From the NCBI GenBank assembly GCA_020853775.1, contig JADYYH010000014.1:1-36411 (forward strand): 36,411 nt of DNA, in the 5' to 3' direction. This DNA comes from Nitrospira sp. GTDB lineage: Bacteria > Nitrospirota > Nitrospiria > Nitrospirales > Nitrospiraceae. The notes under the pieces were generated by a model that made no database searches, had not been told where the DNA came from, and saw nothing but the letters and a program-made list of their open reading frames with translations. Both the position numbers and the translations under genes were made by a program. This document shows, piece by piece, positions 13,458-22,564 of the stretch (the stretch's first letter is position 1; each line of letters begins with the position of its first letter).

Positions 13458-14372
13458 ATGCTGGTTTCTCGAATCTCTCTCGCATTGGCACTGGTCGGGT
13501 TTGTCGGGTGCGTCGGCACGGCCCCTCCGGTTCGCACCAACAGCGGCGCGCATCCCCCTCAACTGGCCGACGTCATTCCGCCCGATCAGCCGTTCCAACG
13601 CCATATGGTCGATCTCGATGGCCTGCATCTCAGCATTCTTGAGGCGGGGACGGGCGATCCGATCATCTTCGTGCATGGCGTGGTCACCACCAGCAACATC
13701 TTCCCCAAATATGTCGGCACCTATTCGCCGGAGTTTCGCGGTATCGCGGTAGACCTGCGCGGCTATGGCGATTCGGAAAAGCCGGCGACCGGATATTCCA
13801 TTCCACAATTTTCCAACGACTTGATCAAACTGGCCGATGCGCTGCAGATCAAGCAGGCGGTGTGGGTAGGTGTGTCGATGGGCGGTATGATTCTGCAACG
13901 GCTGGCACTCGATCATCCTGAACGCGTGCGGGCGTTGGTGCTGGTCTCGACGACCGACGGGCCGATGATCCTCGATAAGGACATTCCGACGATCGGGGCG
14001 CCGCGCGACTATCGCGATGTCTCGAAGAACATGATCGTCGAGAGTTTTCCGGTCGGCACGCAGGCGAAGACCTACCAGCCGCTGCTGGATCGTATTCCGA
14101 CCTGGAATGGCACGGTGATCCGGGAGGCCCTGACGTCCATGTCGCAGTTCAACGTCTATGGCCAACTCACGCGCATCCGGGTGCCGACGTTGATCATGGT
14201 CGGGGCGAAGGATGACGTGGCGACGTCGGCGATTGCCGAGGGCATCCAGTCGCAGATTGCCGGCTCGCAGGTGGTCCAGTTCGAGACCGGTCATTTCATG
14301 ATGACGGAAGACCCCGATCGGTTCCGCACCGTGCTCGGGGAGTTCTTGAAAGGGTTGCCGCCTTCGCAGTAG
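13458..14372 (+). CDS. Alpha/beta-hydrolase lipoprotein
   Basis: 304 aa. The N-terminus is a lipoprotein-type signal (MLVSRISLALALVGFVGC, lipidated C18), so the enzyme is likely membrane-tethered outside the cytoplasm. The hydrolase fold is complete: oxyanion motif FVHGVVTTSN (71-80), DLRGYGDSEKP (99-109), nucleophile elbow GVSMGG with S140, acid in MVGAKDDV (D252 or D253), and catalytic His in FETGHFMM (H279). Substrate unknown; the family includes esterases, epoxide hydrolases and dehalogenases. AAAGGGG lies about 8 nt before the ATG. A GC-rich inverted repeat (ACGGGC/GCCCGT) follows the stop. Confidence 0.88.
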   Translation: MLVSRISLALALVGFVGCVGTAPPVRTNSGAHPPQLADVIPPDQPFQRHMVDLDGLHLSILEAGTGDPIIFVHGVVTTSNIFPKYVGTYSPEFRGIAVDLRGYGDSEKPATGYSIPQFSNDLIKLADALQIKQAVWVGVSMGGMILQRLALDHPERVRALVLVSTTDGPMILDKDIPTIGAPRDYRDVSKNMIVESFPVGTQAKTYQPLLDRIPTWNGTVIREALTSMSQFNVYGQLTRIRVPTLIMVGAKDDVATSAIAEGIQSQIAGSQVVQFETGHFMMTEDPDRFRTVLGEFLKGLPPSQ

Positions 14373-14475
14373 TGCGGCAGGAAGACGGGCGATTCGCTGC
14401 CCGTGCGCCGCATCCGGCGGGATGGTATGATGCCCGAAGACAGTTCACGTTGTAATATCACTCAGAGGGGACATT

Positions 14476-14892
14476 ATGACCACGTACGTATCGCGATCGA
14501 TCATCGGCATCTCACTGGGCCTGTTGCTCTGGTCGGGAACCGGCCTTGCGACGGAACCGGCCGATGTGGAGAAGTTCGTCAATGCCCGGATCGAAATCGG
14601 CGAGATGATGACCAACTATTTCAAGGGCGGGGAATCCTACGGGGCAGGGCAGCGGCCGTCGCCGGAGAAAATGAAAGAAATGGGCGACGATATCAACGGC
14701 AAGCTCAGTGACCTGCTGTCAAAGCGAGGCCTGTCGCTGGAGGAATATCGCGTGCGCAGCAAAGAAATCTTTGCCGATAAGGAAGCCGTGGACGCCTATC
14801 TGGCCAAACACCCAGATCTGAAGACCCGGTATGACGCCTTGCCGCTAAGCCGGATGAGCGGGGGAGGAGGGAGCACCGGTCGGGGATATTAG
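14476..14892 (+). CDS. Secreted helical protein of unknown function
   Basis: 138 aa. It starts with a signal peptide (residues 1 to about 26, ending GTGLATEP) after an AGAGGGG ribosome site. The mature protein is helical and charged (EKMKEMGDDINGKLSDLLSK, LSLEEYRVRSKEIFADKEAV) with a Gly/Ser-rich tail (MSGGGGSTGRGY). There are no cysteines or obvious metal sites. Family not recognised. A TATGAT -10-like box lies at about 14427-14432 and a strong terminator follows the gene, so it is probably monocistronic. Confidence 0.75.
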   Translation: MTTYVSRSIIGISLGLLLWSGTGLATEPADVEKFVNARIEIGEMMTNYFKGGESYGAGQRPSPEKMKEMGDDINGKLSDLLSKRGLSLEEYRVRSKEIFADKEAVDAYLAKHPDLKTRYDALPLSRMSGGGGSTGRGY

Positions 14893-14932
14893 CAGGCGGG
14901 GAACCGCTGAACGACTGGCCCACACATTCACA

Positions 14933-14967
14933 CGCTCGGCGTATGCATCAGTACGCCGAGCGTTTTT
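14933..14967 (+). terminator. Rho-independent terminator
   Basis: CGCTCGGCGTA (14933-14943) pairs perfectly with TACGCCGAGCG (14952-14962) around an 8-nt loop and is followed by TTTTT. It ends the 14476 transcript. On the other strand there is no T tract, so it acts in the plus direction only. Confidence 0.9.
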
Positions 14968-15007
14968 CATTTCGCGAGCGTCGCTGAACGGGCTGTGAGA
15001 AGCAGTC

Positions 15008-15457
15008 TTACACCACCTGAATGAACAGGTTAGTCAAGTGTTCCATGCCGATGCAGTCGAGGATGCAGTAGGCGCGATACTGCATGCGGCCCTTCTCGCC
15101 GGCGAGAAAGCTGACCGTCGATTCCCGGTTCATCATCCAGAGAGGGCTGGTTTCCTGCTTCCAGCCGTCTTCGGCGCGAACCGTAATCTGATGCGTATCT
15201 CCCGCGGCCAAACTGGTGAGGTCTTCACCGAAGACGAAGGTGATTTTCACCATGGTGTCCTTGGGCACCTGTAACAGGCGTTTTCCGCCATAGGGTTTGC
15301 CCTTCTCATCGAAGAATCCCTTCTCGCTCACGCGCACCTTGATCTCCAGCGGAGCCTTCTCATGGCCGTTGGCATAACTCAGTGCCGGCGCACCCAAGGC
15401 GGCGGCAAGGGCCAAGGTGGTAAGGCCAGTGGCGAATCGCTTCATGATCTCCTTCAT
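15008..15457 (-). CDS. Periplasmic cupredoxin-like protein with a C-x3-C motif
   Basis: 149 aa. Signal peptide through about residue 29 (ending PALSYANG). The body is a cupredoxin sandwich: LEIKVRVSEKGFF, VKITFVFGEDLTSLAAGDTH with H89, and RAYCILDCIGMEHL with C131, C135, M138 and H140 near the end. Two cysteines three residues apart, with His and Met after them and a His upstream, recall the binuclear CuA site of oxidase subunit II and nitrous oxide reductase, but the spacing after the second Cys differs (Met at +3, His at +5). It could bind mono- or binuclear copper. ATG 15457 has GAGGAG 9 nt upstream; ATG 15445 is a possible alternative. Confidence 0.8.
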   Translation of the reverse strand: MKEIMKRFATGLTTLALAAALGAPALSYANGHEKAPLEIKVRVSEKGFFDEKGKPYGGKRLLQVPKDTMVKITFVFGEDLTSLAAGDTHQITVRAEDGWKQETSPLWMMNRESTVSFLAGEKGRMQYRAYCILDCIGMEHLTNLFIQVV

Positions 15458-15692
15458 GATCCTGGTCTCCTCTATTAGACCGGCTGCTGTTTGAGTCGGC
15501 CCTTCCCTGATTGGGAGCGATGGTGGTGTACTGTTGCGGAGACGAGAGCGGAGTGGGTTGTTCAGTACGATGCGGACTGTGTGTTCCCGAATGCTTCGCC
15601 TGCTGTATTGACCTTAGCACAGGAGCGGTAGTTGGCAAGTTCTTTCACCGGATGCGCAGGCGCGATCTGGAGGAAAAGGGGATGCGTCTTGC

Positions 15693-16493
15693 TCAGGGTA
15701 CACCCTTGTCCAGCAAAGTTTTGGCGGCATCGATGGGGATCTCGCGCCAGGTTCCCGGTTGAAGATCTCCGAGCGTGAAGGGGCCGTATTGAATGCGGCG
15801 CAACCTCGTGACTTCATGGCCCAGCGCCTTGAACAGGCGTCGGATTTCCCGGTTCTTTCCCTCGGTCAGCGTCACATCCAGATGCGATTCCCGCCCGGAG
15901 CGTTTTTGAATGGTCAGCGCCGCGCAGTGCAGACGTTCGCCCTGATCGTCAAGGCCCTCGATGGCCGCCTGCGCATGGTTGTCCGTGATCTCGCCGCGCA
16001 CCGTGACTAAATAGCGCCGCGGCACCCGCTGCGTCGGATCCGTCAAATAGCTGGAGAGGGCGGTGTCATTCGTGAGCAGCAGCAAGCCGCTGGTGGCCTG
16101 GTCCAACCGTCCGACGGTGTGCAGCCGGCTGAACTCCGGAGGCAGCACGTCGAAAATGGTGCGGCGGCCGTTCTCGTCATCATGCGTCGTGACCAAGCCT
16201 TTGGGTTTGTGAAACAGGATGAAGCGCGGCGTGCCTTGCTGAAGCGGCTGTTCGTCGAGCGTGACGGCATCGCCGGGCCACGCCACCCAGGTGTCCGGCT
16301 GGCGCACGAGGCGTTGATTGATGCGGACCCGTCCGGCCCTGATCCACCCCTGCGCTTGGCTTCGGCTGGCGATGCCCAGCTTCGACAGGAGGCGGTCCAG
16401 CGTAACGCGTTTCGCGCTGTCAGGATCGGCAGGAGACTGCGGGCGACTCGTTGCGGGCCTGTCTCTTTTTTGGTCTGAAGATTTTCTGCGCAT
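15693..16493 (-). CDS. rluB: Pseudouridine synthase, RsuA/RluB/E/F family
   Basis: 266 aa. It modifies uridine in rRNA. A basic, Pro-rich N-terminal tail (1-30) is followed by an S4 RNA-binding domain (about 31-78: RVTLDRLLSKLGIASRSQAQ) and the catalytic domain. There the motif GRLDQATSGLLLLT supplies the catalytic Asp (D131). FHKPKGLVTTH and EGKNREIRRLFKALGHEVTRL are also typical. RluB (23S U2605) is the most likely orthologue; RluE or RluF cannot be excluded. It is divergent from the adhesin-E-like gene at 16653. Confidence 0.88.
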   Translation of the reverse strand: MRRKSSDQKRDRPATSRPQSPADPDSAKRVTLDRLLSKLGIASRSQAQGWIRAGRVRINQRLVRQPDTWVAWPGDAVTLDEQPLQQGTPRFILFHKPKGLVTTHDDENGRRTIFDVLPPEFSRLHTVGRLDQATSGLLLLTNDTALSSYLTDPTQRVPRRYLVTVRGEITDNHAQAAIEGLDDQGERLHCAALTIQKRSGRESHLDVTLTEGKNREIRRLFKALGHEVTRLRRIQYGPFTLGDLQPGTWREIPIDAAKTLLDKGVP

Positions 16494-16652
16494 GGCTGAC
16501 TCTACACCGCTGGATGGTGAAAGAGAAGCTGCGGCGACGGCTGCATGTCATGCATTTCCGATGGTATGATGACGGCGGTTTTGCTGGATGTGAGCCGGTT
16601 GCGCGACGCACGATCGCGATTGATGCACTGTCGGTCAATGGGAGTAGGTGTG

Positions 16653-17045
16653 ATGGTGAAATATCTGGGCGTGGTGCTGTTTTCCATGCTGCTGTGTGTG
16701 AATGCGGCGTCGGCTGAGTGGCTGATAGTCGGCGGCACGCATAAGTATGACGGCTATGTGGACATGGCGACGATCGGGCCCACCGACAAGACGGTCGCGC
16801 TCTGGACGTTGAAGGACTTCAAGGTGGATCGGCAGATTCCGCAGGGCACCTATCGATCCGTCCGGATCAAGAAACAAATCGATTGCGAGGGCCACAAGAG
16901 CCGCCCGTTGCAGACCAAATATTATGCGAGCCAAATGGGAAAGGGCCGTCCCCTGCAATCCGGCCAGGCGACACGCGAATGGTCGCGGGTTACGCCCGGG
17001 AGTGACGGCGAGGCGGAGTTGAAGAACGCCTGCAAGAAGGTCTAA
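16653..17045 (+). CDS. Secreted protein, surface-adhesin E-like
   Basis: 130 aa from ATG 16653; the longer frame from 16545 crosses the promoter region. A signal peptide (MVKYLGVVLFSMLLCVNAASA, cleaved before EWL) precedes a small domain: WLIVGGTHKYDGYVDMATIG, VALWTLKDFKVDR, YRSVRIKKQIDCEGHKSRPL, YYASQMGKGRPL. This pattern (conserved W, YVD, YRS, one Cys pair, YY-x3-MG-x-G) resembles the adhesin-E-like family of small secreted proteins. Two cysteines (IDCEG and NACKKV) probably form a disulfide. The role in adhesion is not established for most members. Confidence 0.6.
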   Translation: MVKYLGVVLFSMLLCVNAASAEWLIVGGTHKYDGYVDMATIGPTDKTVALWTLKDFKVDRQIPQGTYRSVRIKKQIDCEGHKSRPLQTKYYASQMGKGRPLQSGQATREWSRVTPGSDGEAELKNACKKV

Positions 17046-17054
17046 GGCCTCGGT

Positions 17055-18304
17055 ATGTCTGCCACCGCTCGTGTCATCATCGTCGGTGCCGGTCTCGCTG
17101 GTCTGGCCTGTGCCCTCCACTTAGTCCGGCGCGGGGTCGCCTGTACTGTGGTCGAAGCGTCGGACGAGGTGGGCGGCCGCGTTCGTACCGATCGTGTGGA
17201 CGGGTTTCAACTCGACCGCGGCTTTCAAGTGTTGCTCACCGGGTATCCCGAAGCCGCGAGTCTGCTCGATTATCCCGCGCTGCACTTGCATTCCTTTCAT
17301 CCCGGCGCGCTCGTGCGTTACGCCGGCGGGTTTCACCGGATCAGTGATCCGCTCCGTCGTCCGCAGGATCTTTTTTCCAGCCTCATAGGCCCGATTGGCT
17401 CGTGGCGTGACAAGCTGACGATTCTCCGCTTGCGCCAGGATGCACTGAACCACCGTGTCTGCGCGCAAGCCGGCGGAGGGGAGCGCACCACCCTGGAGAC
17501 CCTACAGGCCTATGGCTTGTCCCCTGCGATGCGGGAGCAGTTTCTCCGGCCGTTCCTCGGCGGCGTGTTTCTCGATCCATCGCTCTCGATGCCCTGCCGG
17601 ATTTTTGAGTTCGTGTGGGCGGCCTTTTCGCGCGGAGCTATTGCGTTGCCGCAGGCGGCATGGGCGCCATCGCGGAGCAGTTGGCCTCGTCGCTCCCGCC
17701 CGGTTCGGTCCGCCTGCGCGAGCCTGTCACGCAACTCGACGGCAAGCAGGTCGAGCTCGCGTCGGGCGAACGTCTTTCTGCCGATGCCGTTGTGTTGGCG
17801 ACGGACTATGCTACGGCGGCGACGTTACGTGGAGAGCCTGTATCAGCCGCGCCAGGCCGTCTATCGACCACTCTCTATTTCGAAGCCGCGGCTCTGCCGG
17901 TGCGTGGACCTTGGTTGTTGTTGAACGGAGAGGAGCAGGGGCCAATCGGCACAGCCTGTGTGTTGAGCGAGGTCGCGCCGACCTATGCTCCTCCCGGGCG
18001 AGCACTCATTTCGGTGAGCCTTGCTGATCAGACGGTGCCTGTCGAAGTAGACCAGCAACAAACCGTACGTGCACAGTTGCGCGAATGGTTCGGTGCGACA
18101 GTGGATGGCTGGCGGCACCTGCGGACCGATCACATCAGCCGGGCGCTGCCCCCTATCGCGTTGCTCGGTGCTCAACAGGGATCCGCATCACCGCGCCTGA
18201 AGCCGGGGTGGTATCAGTGCGGCGACTATTGTGAAACCGGCACGCTGGACGGGGCGCTACTGTCGGGGCGACAGGCGGCCGATGCGATTCTGGCCGATCT
18301 GTGA
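17055..18304 (+). pseudogene. FAD-dependent amine-oxidase/desaturase-like oxidoreductase, frameshifted
   Basis: Together two frames cover about 416 aa. The first (17055 to about 17651) has the FAD-binding IIVGAGLAGLACALHLVRRG, VVEASDEVGGRVRTD and FQLDRGFQVLL. The second (from about 17654 to 18304) continues with AGGMGAIAEQLASSLP, ADAVVLATDYATAATL and the FAD-closing YQCGDYCETGTLDGALLSGRQAADAI. At 17649-17656, CCGCAGGC should read CCG-GCA-GGC: one base is missing. Both halves are otherwise intact, so the break is recent or a sequencing error. The family is related to protoporphyrinogen oxidase and phytoene desaturase; substrate unknown. Confidence 0.85.
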
Positions 18305-18771
18305 GCGGGAGACTGATTGTGGTAGCGGCCGACCGGAAAACACGGGGGCTCCTCCTGATGGCGACGGCGATCCTGCTCGTCGCTGCGTCTCAACCTGTTT
18401 GGGCCGATCCTGCCTCTGAGCAGCAATTGCAAGCCCTGGCCGGGCAGGGGGACGCCAATGCGCAATGGATGTTGGGCCAGGCCTTGCTCACGGGCAACCT
18501 GGGTTCGGTTGATGAAGCTGAAGCGGTGCGCTGGTTGCAACTGGCAGCGGATCAAGGCCATGCCCTAGCACAGCGCGATATGGGGATGTTGTATGAGCAG
18601 GGGCAGGGCGTCACCCAGGATACGTTGGAAGCGTTTTTCTGGTATTCCCTCGCCAGTCGTCAGGACAGCGGGCGGGCCAGAGTGCGGCGCGATCTCCTGG
18701 CGGCGATGCTCACTCCAGATCAGCGGGACGCCATTGCGGCTCGTCTCAAAGGATGGCGGCCGAGCCGGTAG
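18301..18771 (+). CDS. Sel1-repeat protein, exported
   Basis: 156 aa from GTG 18301, which overlaps the oxidoreductase stop as GTGA; ATG 18358 is a possible alternative. A hydrophobic signal (GLLLMATAILLVAASQPVWA) leads into Sel1-type TPR units: ALAGQGDANAQWMLGQALLTG, EAVRWLQLAADQGHALAQRD, MGMLYEQGQGVTQDTLEAFF and WYSLASRQDSGRARVRRDLL. Sel1 proteins scaffold protein interactions, here in the periplasm. The overlap implies co-translation with the oxidoreductase, so the frameshift there could reduce its expression. Confidence 0.8.
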   Translation: MSGRLIVVAADRKTRGLLLMATAILLVAASQPVWADPASEQQLQALAGQGDANAQWMLGQALLTGNLGSVDEAEAVRWLQLAADQGHALAQRDMGMLYEQGQGVTQDTLEAFFWYSLASRQDSGRARVRRDLLAAMLTPDQRDAIAARLKGWRPSR

Positions 18772-18799
18772 GGTGTGCAGACGCTCACCCTGATTGCTC

Positions 18800-19297
18800 T
18801 CAGCCCTGCGTCTGCCGTCGAAAGAGGTCGGTGCTCAGCGACTGAATGCGGTCGAGGAAGAGCAGACCATTCAAATGGTCTACCTCGTGCTGAAACGCCA
18901 GCGCCTCGAATCCAGAGGTGGTGAGCGTCACGATCCGGCCATCGAGCGCCAGGCCTTCCACTACCGCCTGTTCATGCCGCAGAACATTGCCGGTATAGTC
19001 CGGCACGCTTAAACAGCCTTCCCGCAGCACCTTCCTCCCTTCCAACGCAAGAATGACCGGGTTGACCATCACGATCAGCCCATGTCCTTTCTCGCCTTTT
19101 TTGCGCGACACATCCACGACGATTACGCGTAGGGCATAGCCGATCTGCGGCGCCGCCAGGGCGACTCCGGGAGAAGCGGCCAGGGTATCGAGCAGGTCTT
19201 GTGCCACGGTCTGCGTCGCCGGATCGGTGGGCAGGCAGGCCGCGCTGTCAGTTTTCAACGTCGGATGGGGATAGTGCAGAACCGGACGGATCGCCAC
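18800..19297 (-). CDS. def: Peptide deformylase
   Basis: 165 aa, typical length. It removes the N-formyl group from nascent proteins. All three metal-site motifs are present: GVALAAPQ (44-51; the common form is G-x-G-L-A-A-P-Q), EGCLSVP with metal ligand C95, and QHEVDHLNG with H137, E138 and H141. Only 2 bp separate it from the upstream GcvR-like gene, so they form an operon. There is no fmt next to it, unlike the arrangement in many genomes. Confidence 0.96.
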   Translation of the reverse strand: MAIRPVLHYPHPTLKTDSAACLPTDPATQTVAQDLLDTLAASPGVALAAPQIGYALRVIVVDVSRKKGEKGHGLIVMVNPVILALEGRKVLREGCLSVPDYTGNVLRHEQAVVEGLALDGRIVTLTTSGFEALAFQHEVDHLNGLLFLDRIQSLSTDLFRRQTQG

Positions 19298-19299
19298 GG

Positions 19300-19848
19300 T
19301 TAGAACGTCACACTGTCGAGGGGGCGGAACGTAAGATCGACACCCAGCAGCGGCTTGAGTGCTTCCAGCGCTTGCTTGAGTTGCTCGGCCTGCCGATCCT
19401 GCGGCAGTTGGATTTCCAGCACCATGACGTAGACGGGCACTTCGCCGGAGCCGATCACGCGGGTGTTCATGTCGGTGATGTTGCCGCCTTGGTCCGCCAC
19501 GGTGCGCGCGACTTGCGCCACGATTCCGGGATGATCCGCCCCATAGACCGATAACATAAAGGTCGGCACCTCCGGCATGTGCTGCCGGAGCGCAGCCTGA
19601 TCGGGGAGCGCTCTGCAGAGCACGGCCAGGTCCAATGGTCGCGTGGAAACTGTGAGTCTACCGCCAAGGGCCTCGGCGTCGAGCCCTTGCGGCAGGCGGA
19701 CCATGAGCATCATGGTGAACTCGCCGCGGAGTCTGGTCATGCAGCTGTCTTCGATGTTGCAGCCGAGTTGGTAAAGGCTGTCGGCCATGAGGGCGACGAT
19801 GCCGGGGCGGTCTTGACCGAAGGCGGTGACGATGGCGAAGTGGTCCAT
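19300..19848 (-). CDS. Tandem ACT-domain protein, GcvR-like
   Basis: 182 aa from ATG 19848; the longer open frame (to 20181) overlaps hrpB and is unlikely. Two ACT domains are visible, one starting FAIVTAFGQDRPGIVALMAD with LGCNIEDSCMTRLRGEFTMM, the second starting FMLSVYGADHPGIVAQVART with GGNITDMNTRVIG. The G-D-x-P-G-I-V and G-x-N-I-x-D signatures define the amino-acid-binding ACT fold of glycine cleavage repressor GcvR and its relatives. The ligand may be glycine or another amino acid. No strong ribosome site is seen; 19893 is an alternative start. Confidence 0.85.
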   Translation of the reverse strand: MDHFAIVTAFGQDRPGIVALMADSLYQLGCNIEDSCMTRLRGEFTMMLMVRLPQGLDAEALGGRLTVSTRPLDLAVLCRALPDQAALRQHMPEVPTFMLSVYGADHPGIVAQVARTVADQGGNITDMNTRVIGSGEVPVYVMVLEIQLPQDRQAEQLKQALEALKPLLGVDLTFRPLDSVTF

Positions 19849-19958
19849 GAGCGGTTCGTTGGGTGATCGTCCGTCAGACGTGCCGCGTAGCATGCGGGAA
19901 TCGCTGACGATTGGCAAGTGGGACGGCGATGCCTGTTCAACCGGCGCCCGATAAATGG

Positions 19959-22457
19959 CTACGTGCGCCGCTTGGTCCGGTTGGTCGGCTGGGCGCTGAG
20001 CGGATCGTCGGGCCAATGGTGGCGAGGGTACCGTCCGCGTAATTCCTTCTTCACCTCCTGATAGGTGGAGCGCCAGAAGCTCGCCAGGTCCTTGGTGACT
20101 TGCACCGGCCTGCTCGCCGGCGAGAGCAGATGCACCATGACCGGCACGGTGCCCCCCGCGATCCGCGGGGTGTCCTGACAACCGAACATCTCCTGCAGTC
20201 GTACGGCCAACACGGGCGAGTCACCCTGCTCATAATCCAGCCGGACGTGTGACCCGCTCGGCACCGTGATGTGCGTCGGCGCGAGGCGGGGCAATTCCTG
20301 GCGTTGCTGCCAAGTCAACAGGCCGTCGAGCGGGGCCTGCAGGTCCATGCGACGCAATTGCGCGAGACTGGTGTGTCCGGTCACGAACGGGCCCAGCCAG
20401 TCCTCCAGACGTTTGGCCAGCGCCTCGTCGGAAAGATCCGGCCAGGTGGAATCGAGGCGATGGAGAAACGCGATCCGTGCCCGCCATTGTTGCTGCTCCT
20501 TTGTCCAGGGCAACACGGCGAGTCCGACGCGACGAAGACCGAAGAGTAAGGCTGCGGTCACCTGGCTCTGATCCGGTTCGTGGGTGGCGCGATCGTCCAG
20601 GATCAACTGGCCCCAGCGCCGCTGGCGTCGTGCGCGGACTGATTCGGACCGGTCATCCCACTCCAGCACATCCACGGAGCAGATCTGGTCGGGGCAGTGA
20701 CGCTCGAGATCCTGGATACGCACGGGCGCGGCAGCGAGAATGCGGGTCCAATCGCCTGTCCCGTCGAGCTGTGCCACGACGAGGTAATCTTCTTGCGACA
20801 AGCCCTGCTGCCCGTGGAACGATGCGCCGCGGCCATTGGCGAGGCGGAACCGCCCGTCACTGCCGGCGAGTCGTTGCGCGACACGATCCGGGTAGGCAAG
20901 GGACAGCAGGAGGCCGAGGTGATCGATACCGTCACCGGATGGGGCATTCAGTTGAAGTTGTCGCCGCCACTGTTCCGACGCCCGTGTGACCCGTTCACAC
21001 CCTGCCCGGTTGATCGTCGCGCCCGCGAGGTGTTCTCTTTTGCCGTGTAGGGCTTCCACGCGCAAGCGAAGGTCGGCGTTGCGCCAGCCGGGGGCGCCTT
21101 GCAGGATGTCGCGTTCGCTGAGCAGTGCGGCGACGTCGCAGGCCCAAGGGCCGAACCCGAGCGGCAGGGCGGCGACCATCATGTGGGCCAGCCGGGGGTG
21201 CACCGTGACGTGAGCCAACCGGCGGCCGTGGGACGTGAGCGTGCCTTGGGCATCGAGCGCGCCCAGTTGCCGGAGCAGGTCTCGCGCCTGCGCCAGCCCG
21301 CCGGACGGTGGCGGATCAATCCAGGACAATTCAGCCGCGTCGAGCACGCCCCATTCCGCTAGTTCCAATGCGAGCGGCGCCAGATCGGCCTCGAGTATTT
21401 CCGGCGGCCGTCGCGGGAGCAGGGCCTGATGCTCGGCATGGGTCCAGAGACGGTAGCAGGTACCAGGCTCCAAGCGTCCGGCCCGTCCGCGACGTTGATC
21501 TGCCGCATCGTGCGTGACGCGAATCGTGTCGAGCCTGGTCAGTCCGGTGCGTGTATCGAACCGTGGAACACGCATGAGTCCTGCATCGATGACGACGCGC
21601 ACGCCTTCGATCGTCAAACTGGTTTCGGCGATGGAGGTCGCCAGCACGATTTTTCGACGGCCTGTCGGTGCGGGGAGAATGGCCTGTTCCTGTTCGTCTT
21701 GCGGGAGTTCCCCGTGGAGAGGGGCAATGATGACGTCCTGTCCCAGCTGCGTCTCCCGCAGCTGTCGCTCGACGCGCCGGATCTCCGCCATGCCGGGCAG
21801 AAAGACCAACAGACTGCCTGATTCTTTGGTAAGAGCCAATTTGATACTTTGCACCACCGCCGGTTCCAGGTGGCCTTCGACCGGTTGGTCGAGATACTGC
21901 GTCGTGACGGGAAAGAGTCGGCCTTCGCAAGAGATGGTCGCGGCGTCGGATAACATGCCGGTCACGGCGGCGCAGTCCAGTGTCGCCGACATGACCAGCA
22001 GGCGAAGGTCCTCACGGAAGAGCCGCTGTGATTCCTTTGCGAAGGCCAGTCCGAGGTCGGCCTGCAGGCTGCGTTCGTGGAATTCATCGAAGATCACGAG
22101 TCCGTATCCGGCAAGCGATGGATCATGTTGCAGGAGACGCGTGAGGATGCCTTCGGTGACGACCTCGATGCGTGTGGCTGCGCTCACTTTGGATTCGTGC
22201 CGGATGCGGAAGCCGACGGTTCGGCCTACCGGCTCGCCAAGGCTTGCGGCCATATAGGCGGCGGCGGCGCGCGCGGCCAGGCGGCGTGGTTCCAGCATGA
22301 TCAGCTTCTGGCCGGTCAGCCAGGGTTCCTCGAGCAGGGCCAGCGGAACACGGGTGGTTTTCCCCGCTCCGGGTTGTGCGGTCAAGAGCACCGATCGGTC
22401 CGTCGCCAGCCGCTCGCGGAGGGCGGGAATCGCCTCTTCTATTGGTAATCGGTCCAT
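19959..22457 (-). CDS. hrpB: ATP-dependent RNA helicase HrpB
   Basis: About 832 aa from ATG 22457; a TTG at 22487 would add ten residues. DEAH/RHA-type helicase with motif I AQPGAGKTTRVPL, motif II in the HrpB-specific form DEFHERSLQADL, motif III SATLD, motif IV/V region VLATSIAETSLTIEGV and motif VI DQRRGRAGRLEPG. The helicase-associated domain and the HrpB C-terminal domain (ending near FWRSTYQEVKKELRGRYPRH) follow, so the protein is full length. The RNA substrate of HrpB is not well defined. No clear Shine-Dalgarno precedes either start. Confidence 0.95.
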   Translation of the reverse strand: MDRLPIEEAIPALRERLATDRSVLLTAQPGAGKTTRVPLALLEEPWLTGQKLIMLEPRRLAARAAAAYMAASLGEPVGRTVGFRIRHESKVSAATRIEVVTEGILTRLLQHDPSLAGYGLVIFDEFHERSLQADLGLAFAKESQRLFREDLRLLVMSATLDCAAVTGMLSDAATISCEGRLFPVTTQYLDQPVEGHLEPAVVQSIKLALTKESGSLLVFLPGMAEIRRVERQLRETQLGQDVIIAPLHGELPQDEQEQAILPAPTGRRKIVLATSIAETSLTIEGVRVVIDAGLMRVPRFDTRTGLTRLDTIRVTHDAADQRRGRAGRLEPGTCYRLWTHAEHQALLPRRPPEILEADLAPLALELAEWGVLDAAELSWIDPPPSGGLAQARDLLRQLGALDAQGTLTSHGRRLAHVTVHPRLAHMMVAALPLGFGPWACDVAALLSERDILQGAPGWRNADLRLRVEALHGKREHLAGATINRAGCERVTRASEQWRRQLQLNAPSGDGIDHLGLLLSLAYPDRVAQRLAGSDGRFRLANGRGASFHGQQGLSQEDYLVVAQLDGTGDWTRILAAAPVRIQDLERHCPDQICSVDVLEWDDRSESVRARRQRRWGQLILDDRATHEPDQSQVTAALLFGLRRVGLAVLPWTKEQQQWRARIAFLHRLDSTWPDLSDEALAKRLEDWLGPFVTGHTSLAQLRRMDLQAPLDGLLTWQQRQELPRLAPTHITVPSGSHVRLDYEQGDSPVLAVRLQEMFGCQDTPRIAGGTVPVMVHLLSPASRPVQVTKDLASFWRSTYQEVKKELRGRYPRHHWPDDPLSAQPTNRTKRRT

Positions 22458-22564
22458 GGTAGGGTGCGCGCTGCGAGGACGCGTCAACCGGACTGTAGCA
22501 GAAACGGGGCCCGCGCGCCGAGGGCCAATGAGGGATCCCGTTAGATCGAGGAGTGTAACGGACG

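Noticed and set aside
15428-15460. TTCATGATC direct repeats near the start of the 15457 gene as another regulon operator
   Set aside because: They are the antisense of the coding start (Met-Lys-Glu-Ile-Met-Lys), spaced 13 bp, with no -10 box at the right distance.
19849-20181. N-terminal extension of the GcvR-like protein
   Set aside because: It overlaps hrpB in another frame and the extra 111 residues are low-complexity; ACT proteins of this type begin at about 19848.
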